64,000 nt of DNA from contig JABAKD010000006.1 of NCBI GenBank assembly GCA_012845835.1, forward strand, positions 8,964,705 to 9,028,704, given 5' to 3'. The position numbers were made by a program, and so were the translations under genes. This DNA comes from Undaria pinnatifida (Eukaryota > Sar > Phaeophyceae > Laminariales > Alariaceae). Below are positions 1 to 11,099 of this stretch, one piece after another (within the stretch, counting starts at the first letter, position 1; each line of letters opens with the position of its first letter). The notes under the pieces were generated by a model. The model saw only the letters and a program-made list of their open reading frames with translations. It was not told where the DNA came from and did not search any database.

Positions 1-258
1 GGGGGGGGGGGTCACTCACGCGAGTGAACAACCCCCCCCAGTCCCTTTTGCGGTCTCAATCTTTCGTCCTCAGTTTTAATTTTTGCGATATTAAAACCCC
101 CAATCTGGAAGATTAATCTACGCTGCACCAAGAAGAAAAAGAAAAGCCTTGCCCGAAAATGTTTTCGTCGGTGAGGTATGTACAGGGTCTGTCATCCGAG
201 TGTCAGCTCGAACACAGCGTAGCGGTAGTGAAGACGGGGGGGTGTAGTTCCCCCACCG
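1..258 (+). mobile_element. C-family MITE, partial (left end cut by window)
   Basis: It shows the C-family internal landmarks: a near-palindromic cactcacgcgagtg, 'ccctttTGCGGTCTCAAtctttcgt', 'gctgcaccaagaa' and 'gtgaggtatgtacaggg'. The right terminus is replaced by the A-family element at 261. Confidence 0.6.
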
Positions 259-260
259 AC

Positions 261-534
261 GCGTACTGCGATAGAGGTATACCTTTTTTTGTCTTAAACG
301 GATTCTAACGACGGGACTCCTTAACCCAGAAAATCGCCGTCGGAAATGAAGTTTTTATATTCGCACGATATCTCGTTCTATGCCCCGGCCATGGGATCTT
401 TTCATTCGGTAGTGCTACGGTGTAGCAGTATTATTTTTTCTCCAAAAAAATCAGTTTTTGCCTTAGAGACGTCTTAAGCTCCCAAATTGAGGGGTAGTAT
501 TAGAGAAAAAGCGGTGCACCTCTATCGTAGCACG
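261..534 (+). mobile_element. A-family MITE
   Basis: The left end gcgtactgcgatagagg and right end cctctatcgtagcacg are imperfect inverted repeats of the A terminus GACGCGTGCTACGATAGAGG. The interior matches other A copies (gacggg(a)ctccttaaccca, aaatcgtcgga, aagctcccaaattgagg). Confidence 0.7.
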
Positions 535-670
535 GTTACACCCTTACCGAACCCTTGGTCACGGTGGGGGTACTACCTCAGCACACGTCCATACACGGCG
601 GCTGTCAACGACGCAGGCTACAGTAGGGGGGTTGTGCTATTTTGAGGCCTTTTTTTGGCAGGGGATTGGG

Positions 671-929
671 GACGCATGCTACGATATAGAGGTATAGCAC
701 TTTTCGTCTGAATCGTTTTCTGAAATAACGGGGCTCCTTAGGCCCAAAGTCGTCGGATTTGTCCCATTTTTTTTTACGTGATTATCGTTGCGTACTTAGG
801 CAATGGGATTTTTCAACCGGTGGCAGTGTTAATTTTTTTTGTTGTCCAAATCAGCTTTTGGGTGCTTAAGCTCCCATAATGAGGAACCTTTGAAGAAAAA
901 AGTGGTGAACCTCTAACGTAGCACGCATC
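671..929 (+). mobile_element. A-family MITE nested in C, 4-bp TSD TGGG
   Basis: Starts gacgcatgctacgat and ends cgtagcacgcatc. Direct repeats TGGG lie at 667-670 and 930-933. Length is 259 bp. Confidence 0.75.
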
Positions 930-1127
930 TGGGGTCGCGCGCGCGAGTTACCCCTCTACCTCTCCTTGTGGTCTGAAAGAGTTCGTGAGGTTCTGTAATT
1001 TGCGGTCTCTATCCTCGATGGTATGGTAAAAGCTACGCTGCACGATAAAAAAATCGCCAAAAAGTCTATTCGTCCCCGTGAGGTAACACTGTGGTCACTC
1101 GCGCGAGTATGATATGATAGCCCAAAC

Positions 1128-1377
1128 GACTGATTCTACGATAGCCCCTCCCCCAAAACCAGCGTATTTCTTTAACGACCGTTTTGCGGCTGCTGAAAAC
1201 GAGGAAAGACGCCATGAAAACCATATTTCCATGTATTTTCTTGTTCGCGAAGGACCATCGACCAATGACGCCGGGGTGGAACGAGGCACCGTACTTCACG
1301 AGATACGGCCGTGGGCTGGTTTCAAAACCGGCGATTTCGTTAAAGAAAAGTTGGGGGGGGCTACCGTAGTAAGACTC
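1128..1377 (+). mobile_element. B-family MITE nested in C, 4-bp TSD AAAC
   Basis: The left terminus is gactgattctacgatagccc and the right terminus is ggggctaccgtagtaagactc. AAAC is repeated at 1124-1127 and 1378-1381. The interior has the B hallmarks 'gagatacggccg..gctggtttcaaaaccggcgatttcg'. Confidence 0.78.
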
Positions 1378-1712
1378 AAACCCGGCCATGAAAATGGCGG
1401 TATCGCCCCCCACCCTAGCCTTGGTCTAACGTTGTCGGTGTCCGGCTGAAAAGGTTGACTCGTCAGCCACACTCTCCTCATTCGACAGTGTCCACGCCCC
1501 ACAGTCACCGACTCCCCAGGTACAGCTATCGCGGCGGTATCAGGTTCGCCAGCTGTATTGCACGATCAAACGCTAAAATATGGCAGGATGTCGTCAAAAT
1601 AAACCGGATTCGTTGCTGTAAATTGACCCAGTTGAGAAACCCCCAAAGTTCTGCCGACGCTGCTATCGTTTATTGTAGCGCGAGAAGCAAACGATCTAAC
1701 AGCATTACCCAC

Positions 1713-1973
1713 CGCAGTACTCGTCGTTGTTGTCCAAGTCACAGGCCCCATCCCCGATGAGACTATCACGACACCAGTCTCCCCAGGTGAACGAAAAGCT
1801 CGCGGAGAAGTCGTCAAACACTTCGAAATCGTCGCCGTAAAAGAGGAAGTCGTCGTCGTCGACACACGAGGCGCTCGGGTCGACGCACGCGAAGCCACCG
1901 TTGCCGCCGTCACCGCAGATGTAGCCCGCGGTGCTGACGCAGGTGCACGAACAGCAGTCGCCGCCATCGTAAC
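1713..1973 (-). CDS. Internal exon of LNR-like protein (87 codons, phase 1-1)
   Basis: The exon is 261 bp with acceptor acgacatggaccag| and donor G|gtgggt. It encodes GYDGGDCCSCTCVSTAGYIC, CGDGGNGGFACVDPSASC, a VDDDD acidic patch, a longer Asp/Phe-rich linker (FLFYGDDFEVFDDFSASFSF), then DGACDLDNNDEYC-G. The pattern matches the 13351-13560 exon almost motif for motif, with a 17-residue longer linker, so the two are paralogous exons. The donor implies at least one further exon to the left of the window. A 157-codon ORF in another frame over the same DNA is a shadow: its residues lose all the Cys pattern. Confidence 0.8.
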
Positions 1974-2080
1974 CTGGTCCATGTCGTTGGAGACACGAAC
2001 ACACAAAACAACGGCATCAGTTGCCCGGAGACATCCCACACTTGGGGGTACTGCAGAAGCTTTAGAGCCCTCCTACCTAG

Positions 2081-2342
2081 GACCCGCGCTACGATAGAAG
2101 TAGCGCTATTCGTCTGAAAAGCTTTCTGAACGACGGGACTTCCTTAACCCCACATCGTCGGAAACATCAATAGGCCAATTTTTTTAGCATCATTCTCGGT
2201 GTGTACCTAGGCCATGAGATTTTCATCCGGTGCACAGCAGTTTTATTTTTTCTCCAAATGAGTTTTTTGGGGAGGTGTTCAAGCTCCCGAATCGAGGAAC
2301 CTTGAAGAAAAAACGCGGTGCAACTCTGTCGTAGCACGCGTC
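2081..2342 (+). mobile_element. A-family MITE, 4-bp TSD CTAG
   Basis: Ends gacccgcgctacgatagaag and ctctgtcgtagcacgcgtc are flanked by CTAG at 2077-2080 and 2343-2346. It lies in intron 2 about 100 bp upstream of the acceptor of the 1713-1973 exon (minus-strand sense). Confidence 0.78.
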
Positions 2343-2427
2343 CTAGACGGGGCTCAATATCTTTCCCGCGAAACATGACGTAGTAGAAATGCCTTCTTTC
2401 GCGCAACCCGACCTTTGTTGCTATGCC

Positions 2428-2665
2428 GACGCGTGCTACGGCAGAGAGGTGCACACCACCATTTTTCTTAAGGGTTCCTCCATTTGGGAGCTCAAGACTC
2501 CCCCCAAAATCGATTTGGAGAATATTAAAATCACGCCCCAGATGAAAGATCCCATCGCATAGGTACGCAAAAAAATTGCGTATTTCGAATGATTTTGGGT
2601 TAAGGAGCCCCATCATTCAGAAAGCTTTTGAGACGAAGAGTGTCACTTCTATCGCAGCATGCGTC
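2428..2665 (-). mobile_element. A-family MITE, 4-bp TSD TGCC
   Basis: The ends gacgcgtgctacggcagagg and tatcgcagcatgcgtc are inverted repeats, flanked by TGCC at 2424-2427 and 2666-2669. It is in inverted orientation relative to the copy at 2081. Confidence 0.78.
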
Positions 2666-3039
2666 TGCCATAGGTTCCCAAAACCAATCTACTCGTAAGG
2701 TTGCCATACTTACCATCCGGGGATAGTTCCACGCTTGATGAGCTCAACCGGTAAGAAGCGTTTTGGCGCAAAAAGCACAACCCAGCTACATCGTGGGGAT
2801 GACTCCCTCGTGGCCCGACTGCGACGTTGTGGTTCTAAACCGCCTACGACAGGGCGAGGGGCGTTTCGCTGTGCACACAAGCTGCCACGCCGCCGAAAAT
2901 CTGATGCAACGCTCCATCTAGCGTGTTTTTGGACTATTAGCGGTGACACCATCGGTGCTGGCGTAGGTTGCGTTTTTCGCAATCCATGGCCATCATCACA
3001 ACTCAAACCGGATATAAAACCAAAAAACAAAAACACGTG

Positions 3040-3600
3040 CTGCGGCAGCGGTGCAAAAACGCATCATTCCCTGCAAAGGTCTCGACTTGACGCCCACTAC
3101 TGGAAACCCTTTTCGGGGACAAATTTACTTGAAGTTAGTATAGCCTAAAAAAATAACGCCTTCACTACTGGAAACCTTTTTTGGGGGAAAATTTACTCGA
3201 AGTTAGTATAGCCGAGCAATTAACGCCTTCAATACTGGAAACCATTCTTGGGGAAAAAAATACTTTAATCAAGTATATCCTAACAATTAACCCCTTCACT
3301 ACTGGAAACCCTTTCTGCGAAAAAAGTTATTCGAAGTTAGTACAGGGAAGAATTTTGGGGCTCTAAACGGGTTAAGGAGCTCCGTGCCTCACCCCAAAAC
3401 CTGATTTTGAGTAAAACTCAAAGTGCAATCCGACGAAAAAATCGCACATGGCCTAGGTATACGAGTAAAAAAGGCATTTGGTGCAATACAAGAAAATTAC
3501 ATTATTTCGACGATTTGGGGTTAGAGGATCCCCCGTCATTTTCACGAAACAAAATGGCCATGAGAAGCGCTCTACCTCTATATCCTAGCTAGCACGCACC
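3040..3600 (-). mobile_element. Degenerate A-family MITE carrying an H-family (piggyBac-type) insertion
   Basis: The left part (acgtgctgcggcagcggtgc) and right part (accccaaaacctgattttgag ... tatatcctagctagcacgc) are diverged A sequence. They are split by the TTAA-bounded H array at about 3075-3375. Confidence 0.5.
3075..3375 (+). repeat. Four tandem copies of an H-family (piggyBac-type MITE) segment
   Basis: A unit of about 72 bp, 'cgccttcactactggaaacc..ttttggggaaaatttacttgaagttagtatagcc', is repeated four times with variation. The last copy completes the element: TTAACCCCTTCACTACTGG ... GGGGCTCTAAACGGGTTAA. TTAA ends with CCC/GGG tips are the piggyBac signature. Confidence 0.6.
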
Positions 3601-3795
3601 AAATTTGTCAGAGAGGTGCATGCATGTATGAGTTGCCTGTGACGCACGCCACGGTGTAGGCTCACTATTATTTGAGGTTCCGAGGCTCATAACCACTTGA
3701 GGAGATCTATTATATACCTCGTCCACAAACTACTCCTTTGGTGGAGAAGAACACAGCCAAGGTGCTATAACTGACGATGAAGAATGCAACATGTC

Positions 3796-4090
3796 GAGCC
3801 ATCCCACGGTAGGATGGCAGCAGAGAGTGCCTTTGAGCTCCTCGTAAACATGACGAGGAACTATTAATAGCTGAATATCTCACCCGACATACGACGTCCC
3901 GAAGGCATTCATTCGCGACAACCCGGCCAAGCTTCTTCTATGACCCCCTCTCCTAAGAACCACCATTATCACACTCGAAAAAAATGTTGGACTGAAATCG
4001 GTAGTTACTCGCGTGAGGAGCTCAACCGGGGCAAGGGTATACCGTTTTTTGGCTCAAAACGTGCGACCCCTACCGCACTATAGAGGGATT
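3796..4090 (+). mobile_element. F-family MITE
   Basis: The left terminus is gagccatcccacggtagg. The interior 'gaatatctcacccg..cgaaggcattcattcgcgacaacccggccaagcttct' recurs in the other F copies. The right end is decayed (cgacccctaccgcac). Confidence 0.55.
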
Positions 4091-4204
4091 ACTCTGCCCT
4101 AGGTGTACACGACGAAATGAACATTTTTTTTTGCGAAACGATTATTGTGCATTTCCGACATTTTTGGGTTCAGGAAAAAAAAAACATACAAAACATAGAC
4201 CTGC

Positions 4205-4480
4205 TAGATATGAGTCGTTCTACGGCAGCCCCCCCAACTTTTCTTTAACGAAATCGCCGGTTTCGAAACCGGCTCCCGGCCGTAGCTCCCGAAATACGGT
4301 GCCCCCCTTGAAACCCCCGACGTCATCGTTCGATACTCCTTCTTTGCAAACAAGAAAAAATATTAACACTGTACTTTTCATATCATCCTTCCTTGTGTCG
4401 AGTAGCCATGAAACGTTCGTTAAAGAAAATCGCTGGTTTTTCTTTGGGGGTGGGGGGGGTAGCTATCGTAGAATCAGTGA
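4205..4480 (-). mobile_element. B-family MITE, inverted orientation
   Basis: It reads ttctacggcagccccccc..ttaacgaaatcgccggtttcgaaaccgg ... gctatcgtagaatcagtg, the reverse of the 1128 copy. A short (TA)n follows. Confidence 0.65.
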
Positions 4481-4812
4481 CATATATATATATATCTCAG
4501 CGTGCGTCAAGGGTACACTCTTACGGTGAACAGATTTTCCGGTTGGGGACCCGGGCCTCCCGCGGCGAGGAATGTGGGAATCAGGACCAAACGCGCGGTA
4601 GGAAAAAACAGGGAATACTATTACTTTCGATTGCTTTGACAGGAATTATGACCGTAAATTATTGACCCTTCCAACGATTTTGGTTTGAGGAGAGCCCCTC
4701 CATTAACGAGACAATTTCCAGACCAAAAAAGACGGCCACCTCCCTCGTAGCACGAGTCGCGACCTGTTGTCCGTTGGGCCACGGAGTAAAGTCCAACGAG
4801 ATCACTACAGAC

Positions 4813-5150
4813 CGAGGCTGCGGCAGGTAGGGAGGATGTTACGACGGTGCTATGATGATGTTATAATGTTGTTCTGATGATGTTTTTATGATGTTATGAA
4901 GATGTTACGATTACGTTACGATGATGGTATGATGGTGTTATGATGATGTTACGATGATGTTACGATAGTGTTTTGATTATGTTATGAATGTGTTATGAAA
5001 ATGTTATGATTATGTTAAAATACACTCTCTTTTTTCACTGATATACTTGAGCTATTACACTATCAAACCATACCATGCCATACCATGCTATCATACTCTC
5101 ATGCCATCACACTCGCACACGAGTGACTCTTCATCTCACCGACAAAATAC
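4813..5150 (-). mobile_element. C-family MITE with (TGATGATGTTA)n minisatellite
   Basis: Starts gaccgaggctgcggcagg. From about 4840 to 5020 it is a minisatellite of gatgatgttatgatgatgttacgat units. Then come the C landmarks cacacgagtgactct and ctcaccgacaaaat. It is the reverse complement of the arrangement at 17790-18000. Confidence 0.55.
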
Positions 5151-7080
5151 TAACTAGGCGAGTCATTCGGGCGCAGCTTAGCTAACCAGTCCAGTGCGGA
5201 TTCACATGTCAAAGATAATGACAGCGCGCAAGCTCAAAACCGGAAAGGAACAAGCGCTGCAAAAAATGCTCCAAAACGGACCCCCTACGTCGTAGGCTTG
5301 GAATGCACAAGATAAATAGGGCTACGTGTTTTCTTCACATTTCACTGATATGTCCGCCCACTTATGCACACAGTGCAACCAGTGCCCGTGCCGATGCCTT
5401 GTCTCCAAGAGAGACGAGCTCAGGTGTAATAAAACTACCCAGCAGAGAGATAGATGGCACATTGCAATGCAAGTTATTTCGCCATGCAATGCCGAACGCA
5501 ATGAATGCCGCGGGACGGAACATATGCAAGCCAGCACACGAGAACACGTGTAAGGAGGGAAGACAACAGGTCTAAGAAATAAATAACAAACAATCCTAAA
5601 GGAAGACAGACGTACGGGCATCGCGGAATAAATACCAAGAAAACGATTTAGTCTATCTGCACCGGTGAGCATCACACGTCCAGCCCCAAACGCGAACGCT
5701 CGATGAAAATGCCATTTTCTAACCACGCAATTTCCAGCGCGCAACAATCCGTTACCGTATAACACGAAAGAAAGCACACCCGCGCCTTAGATAACACCCT
5801 CCCTGCACACATGAGCACACCCGGTGATACGCCTTTTGGTTCGTTCTTCCGACCGTCACTTTATCACCGAGGATACGTCGAATGCCACACCTCATACGGA
5901 GGTGCCCCTGCAAACAGCACCTCCAACTTATCCCACCACCTCGTGGATACCATTCGTCCACAACCCGCACCGATATGGACACCAGCATGTGGAGGGAACT
6001 GGTTTGCTCTGTCAAAGTGGGCCGAAAGAGTCTGGGGCCTCGACCCCGCCGGTACTGGCCGCCCCCGCGTCCAGAGCAACGACCACGTCGTTTACTCCCG
6101 GGGTCAACCCGCTCACGTTATTTTACCGGTACTGGAACCATCGGTACCACCGTCTGCCACTACTCCTACTGCTGTGCCTCAAGCCTCGACAACCGGTGCC
6201 GGTACCGGAAGCAGTTTTATGGCCAATCACGCCAATCACGCCACTTGTCGCTAACTGCTTTATGTTCTAATGCCATAAAAAAAAACCGAACCAGTGCGCA
6301 CTGCTAAGATTTGTTGTCGGCCTGGGCGTCTGCTAGCAACAAAAATTTCGTATGATTAGACCACCGACTATGGCACCGGTTATTGTCCAGCGAGTCACGA
6401 GCGTCTGAGTTGCAATACTCAGGAGTTTTCCGAACAACGAATACCTGTGGTACCGGTAATCCAGGCATGCGGTAGTCTCAGGGCCTTGGGATCTGTTGTG
6501 TGAAGCACAACATTACCTAGAAGGCGTTTGGCGCTCACGCACCGCAGCTGTGTAATCCCTCCGTTGAGTGCCGCCGCCGGAGGTCTATAAATGCGAGAGT
6601 TGCATAAATATGCGCCCGGCAAACGCTTCAAACGACGTCCGTAAACTTAGACTCGTATTTCACTTTGGTCGCCGACAGCGAAAAGTCCAAAGCCACGCTG
6701 ATATAATTATCGTTCCCGCCTCCGGCGCCTGTTGCGCCTGACAGCAATCAAACCCGACCCGAATGTCGCATCAGCGCCACAGCAATTCAACGCCCTGCCA
6801 TCGACGTTCTCCGGCATTGCAGCAAGGCGGGAACCTCTGCTGTCATCTCCGGGTTCAAGTGTAGCCCGCAGCACCACCGGCTTTGATGACTGGTAATGGC
6901 TAAGCAAAATATTTGCAGACGCTCTCATGTTAGCGCACTCCCTTTTTTTGTCACACCCCAACTTTCCGGCCCACCTCCATTGTTGTCGACCCCCTTGCTG
7001 TTACACCCTCTTCTGATCACACTGCTAGCTGCAATCTGGACGAGGTCTGGTAACACTTCTTAGCAGTCATGGGAACAGTT
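5150..7080. other. Non-MITE intronic stretch with one unassigned ORF
   Basis: There are no repeat-family termini here. A plus-strand ORF at 5811-6254 (147 codons) ends in a Ser/Thr/Pro/Ala-rich tail (VPPSATTPTAVPQASTTGAG). It overlaps open frames in the other two plus frames, and I do not recognise it. It is antisense within intron 2, and could be a decayed transposon ORF or chance. Confidence 0.25.
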
Positions 7081-7362
7081 AGCACAACCCAACGTTATGC
7101 CCCCCCCCCCCCCCCCCATCGCCCCCCCCCGGTGCCGCACCCCATACCCGCGGGGATCCCGTACGCGTTGCTTGTCACCGGAGATGCGTTACACAGCCCC
7201 CCCCCCCCCCCCCAACAACGGCACACCCGGCGTTAACGTGCTTAAAGGTCAACACGTTATCACCGGGGTGTGCTGTCGTCCGTGTTTATCCGGAATACCT
7301 AGCGACTCGTGCTGCGATAGAAGCAGCTTATTTTGACGACATTTAGTTTTGAGCGGACGACG

Positions 7363-7724
7363 GACCCGTGCTACGAAAGAGAGGTGCACCGCACTTTTTT
7401 CCTTCAAGGTTCCTCAATTTGGGAGATTAACCCCTTTACAACTGGAAACCCGTTTTTGGGAAGAAAATTACTTGGATTTAGTATAGGGAGGGGTTCGGGG
7501 GCTCTAAAAGGGTTAATACCTCTCCCCGAAAACAGATTTCGGAGAAAAAAAAAACTGCCATAATACACACCGGATGAAAAATCCCCGTAGCCTAGGTACA
7601 GGACGAAAAAATCATGCAAAAAAAAAAGAGTCAAATTTCCGATGATTTGGGGTTAAGGAGCCCGGTCATTCTGAAACATTTTCACCAAAAAACTGTATAT
7701 ACCTCTATCGTATCACGTGCGTGT
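7363..7724 (-). mobile_element. A-family MITE containing an H-family insertion
   Basis: The left terminus gacccgtgctacgaaagagg and right end cctctatcgtatcacgtgc are A ends. The A interior is interrupted at its normal 'gagcTTAAgacc' site by the H element at 7427-7516. Confidence 0.7.
7427..7516 (+). mobile_element. H-family piggyBac-type MITE, TTAA target duplication
   Basis: It begins TTAACCCCTTTACAACTGG and ends GGGGGCTCTAAAAGGGTTAA. The TTAA belongs to the host A element (gggagcTTAAgacctctcc in uninterrupted copies) and is duplicated. TTAA duplication with CCC/GGG tips is diagnostic of the piggyBac superfamily. At about 90 bp it is non-autonomous. Confidence 0.78.
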
Positions 7725-8059
7725 CGCTTTTAAGCCCAGTACCGTCGGGATGCCATTCCCGTTTTGCCGTAGATGTGAACAGTTTTCGATACCTAGGCCA
7801 TGGACTTTGCCATCGAGCTAGGGTCCGATCGCGCAAAGCGAACGCCTCCCAAGTCATGATTCGGGGTGAGATAATGAGCTCCTCATGTTCTTTAGCTCAG
7901 AAACTTCCGCTCTGCACCGCTACCGTGGGATTACTTGGAGTTAGTATGGGATACTGTGCTGTGCAGCAGTATATTTTAGGACCATGTAGTAGAGTTAGGA
8001 TCCACCCAATCTAATGCGTGCTAGTCACGGGGTGGCCTTAAAGCGTGTAACAAATGACT

Positions 8060-8332
8060 GACCGATTCTGCGATAGCCCCCCCCCCCCCCCCCCCCCCCC
8101 GAAACCAGCGATTTTCTTGAATGGATGTTTCAGGGTTGCTCGACACGAAGAAAGGATGCTGTAAAAAACATATCTTCATGCCTAATGTTGTTTGCAAAGG
8201 AAGAACTAACGGACGATGGAGTCGGGATGGCAAGGAGCACCGCAATTCAGGAGATACGGCCGGGAGCTGGTTTCAAAAACCGGCTATTTTTATTTCAAGA
8301 ATAGTTGAGGGGGGGCTACCGTAGAACGACGC
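8060..8332 (+). mobile_element. B-family MITE with long poly-C tract
   Basis: The left end gaccgattctgcgatagccc runs into more than 20 C residues. The interior has 'ggagatacggccgggagctggtttc', and the right end is gggggctaccgtagaacgac. The flanking GACT/CACT match 3 of 4. Confidence 0.65.
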
Positions 8333-8491
8333 CACTGTACCGCTGTAACGCGACCTCTCCTCGATCGCACTCTTGTCGTTGACTGTGTGTACGTAGCGGG
8401 AGTTCCCGTCTGCGCTGAACGCCGAACCCAATGCGAAAGGGAGGTGTGGCAACATACCTTCTTACCGGAAGGTCGTTCCTTGGTGTTTTGA

Positions 8492-9400
8492 GACCCAGGC
8501 TACGGTAGCTGGGGGACATGTTTGGGTCCGTTTTTTACAGTCGCTCGTCGTCCCTCGCAAGAGTGAGCCTCCTGCTCCGTTACGGCCTTAAAAATTTCGT
8601 GCGGTTATCATTCGAGATACAAATCCGCAATAGAATAGTGAGCTACTCTGCGCCCGAAAACAAAAAACAGCGTCCTTCGTCCGTGGGGTACTGAGTCACT
8701 CGTGCGAATGGCTCAAAACCGGGTAGTGAAAAATAGGGGTGCCCCCCCTTACCGCCACTGGGGTCCAACGGTACGGTAGAGGGGGGGGGGTGGGTCTCCC
8801 TTTCAGGGGCTTTCGTTTGCGTTGGCTCGGCGGCCCTCGCACGCGAGTGAGTCCTTTGTTCCTCTTGCGGTGTCAGTTTTTTTTTGGTGAAATATATATA
8901 ACTTGACGGAAACCAATGCTCAATCTGAAATGGATATCTTCGCTGCCCCCCTCCAAAAAAATTGCCTAAAGCACTTTTTTTGTCCGTGAGTCGCTGAGTC
9001 ATTCGTGCGAGTGGCTCAATTTCGGGTACTGAAAACACGGGTGCCCCCCCCCCCCTACCACCACTGGGGTCCAACGGTACGGTAGAGGGGTGTGGGTCTC
9101 CCTTTTAGTTTTTTTTTATTTTGCAGTGGCTCGGGGTCACTCGCGCGAGTGACCCCCGCCCCCCCCCTGTTCCATGCGGTCATGGGGTTTCGTGCTGCCT
9201 AAATATTCCTCGATGTTGTGAATCCCAAAAAGACCAGGACCGTTAGCCGCGCACACGCCGCGCCAACCACATCGCCCTGTGTCTTGTTTTTTCGTCGGAG
9301 TGAGGTACAGTAGTCACTCGCGCGAGTGCGATGTGGTATCGTATGTGATATGATGGTATGATATGATACCTCAGGCACCTGGCAGTGACAATCGGGGATA
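8492..9400 (+). mobile_element. Three C-family MITE units in tandem
   Basis: The first unit runs from gacccaggctacggtagc (8492) to ccactggggtc (8764). The second starts at the next base and ends ccactggggtc (9074). The third is partial and runs to about 9400. The junction 'ctggggtccaacggtacggtagag' is repeated. Each unit has one strong palindrome (ctcgcacgcgag, tcactcgcgcgagtga). Confidence 0.6.
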
Positions 9401-9421
9401 CCCCCCTATCGCAGCAGGCGC

Positions 9422-9700
9422 GACGCGTGCTACGATAGGGGTGCACCAATTTTCTTCTTAATACTACCCCTCAATTTGGGTAGCTTAAGACAGACTTCTC
9501 CAAAAAAAAAATCTGCCCGTTTTTTTTTTTTTGGGGGGGGGAGAAAAATAATGCTGCTGCTATGACACCGGATAAAAAAATCCCATGGCCGACGCACAGA
9601 ACGAGCGTCATGCGAAAAAAAAAGGCGTTTTTTTCCCGACGATTTTGGGTTGAGGAGCCCCTGTCATTCGAAAAGTGGTGCCTCTAATGTAGCACGCGTC
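9422..9700 (-). mobile_element. A-family MITE
   Basis: Ends gacgcgtgctacgatagg and ctctaatgtagcacgcgtc, with A interior in inverted orientation (cgacgattttgggttgaggagcccc). Confidence 0.68.
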
Positions 9701-9938
9701 CTTACCGTAGCCTTGCTCCGCCCAAGGCTTTTTTAGAGACACGATATTTCGCAGCGCAGGGCCACTGGCACGGATAATAGCTTCTTTCCCTCAGTTAGGT
9801 ACACCCCTGTTTTTTCGCGATTGTGTGTCACACTGACCGACCCAAAACCAAAAACTTTTTTTTTTTCTTCTTTTAAAACTCGATATTTTCACGAGGTACC
9901 CCGGGTCGATCGTGGTATCCCTCGTGGATAAAAAACCG

Positions 9939-9989
9939 ACGCGACGCGTGCTACGATATTTAAAAGGTCCCACTTTTCTTTTTATCGTC

Positions 9990-10035
<46 letters not shown>

Positions 10036-10428
10036 TGACTGAATGACGGGGCCTCTCCGAAATATATCGTCGGAGAATTCATTCCGAAAATATTTTCACG
10101 CAACATTAAAACGTTTTTTCGGTGCCAAGATAGACCTCGAGACACGTGCTGGGTTAGAGCCGTACCTGGTAGCATTTTTCGTCCGAAATGGTGTCTGGAT
10201 GACGCGGACTCCTTGATCCAAAATCGTCGGAAACGCGACATTTTTGTTTTGTTTTGCATTATATAATTCTCGCCGCGCGCCTCGGCCGTCGAATCAATCG
10301 TCCGGTACACCCGTCCCGTTTCTTTTCTCCAAAACCAGTTTTTGGGGTCAGGACGTGTCTTAAGCTCCGAAGTTGTGGAATTTCAGAAAAAAAAAAAAAA
10401 TGGTGCAGCACCTCTATCGCACCACGCA
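9939..10428 (+). mobile_element. Two merged A-family copies with (TA)n expansion
   Basis: The left end is gacgcgtgctacgat, and the right end is ctctatcgcaccacgc. The A interior occurs twice (gacggggcctc..aaatatatcgtcgg and gacgcggactcc..aaaatcgtcgg). A (TA)n microsatellite occupies about 9994-10033. Confidence 0.5.
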
Positions 10429-10758
10429 TTTTGACTCTGTTCGATCAAGTTGCCCTTTCAGTGCACTCAAAAAACAGTTTCTGGGCGAGGTGTGTACAGA
10501 TCAGCTCTTTCAAGTGCCGAGAACCTCCAGAAAAAAAAAAGATGTGCGCGTGCATGCATCTCCATCGTAGCAGGCGTCGGACCTTGATTTCCCCAGCGTA
10601 GGGCCCCTTGCACGAACGGCTTCCTAGTACACCCTGTTTCGCGATTGTTGTGTGTTACGCCGCATTCTCAACAAAAATCTTTTAAAAAGCTTGTTATAAT
10701 TTCGTGAGGTACCACCGCGGGTCGACCGTGGAATCTAATGCTTTCAACCATCTACACC

Positions 10759-11043
10759 GACGCATGCTACGATGGAGGTATAGTTTTTTTTGGCGATTTT
10801 TTTTTTCTGAACGCCGGGGCTTCTTAACTCAAAATCGTCGGGAAAGAAAAAACGCCATTTTTTTTTTTCACGATTTTCTCGTTGTGTACATCTAGACCCT
10901 CTATCAAAATTTCATCCGCGATAGCAGTTTTTTTTTGTTACTCCAGAAAAATCAAGTTTTGTTTTTTCGGGAGAGGCCTTAAACTCTCTCAAATTGAGAA
11001 ATCTCAGAAAAAAAAGGGGTGGACCTCTATCGTGTCACGCGTC
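10759..11043 (+). mobile_element. A-family MITE
   Basis: Ends gacgcatgctacgatggagg and cctctatcgtgtcacgcgtc, with a full A interior. Confidence 0.7.
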
Positions 11044-11099
11044 CACGGTACGGTGCTACAATAATGGGGGCCAAATAAGTGGTAGGCAGAACAATACTA

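Larger units (their letters stand above)
610..1426 (+). mobile_element. C-family MITE with nested A (671-929) and nested B (1128-1377)
   Basis: The left end gacgcaggctacagtagggg and right end cccaccctagccttggtc are C termini. The interior resumes exactly at the target duplications of the two nested elements: C sequence 'ggggattggg' continues after A as 'tggggtcgcgcgcg', and 'gcccaaac' continues after B as 'aaacccgg'. Confidence 0.72.

Noticed and set aside
1566-2039. 157-codon Ala/Thr-rich ORF on the minus strand
   Set aside because: Wrong frame of the LNR exon 1713-1973. The Cys-module frame has splice sites and a paralogous exon.
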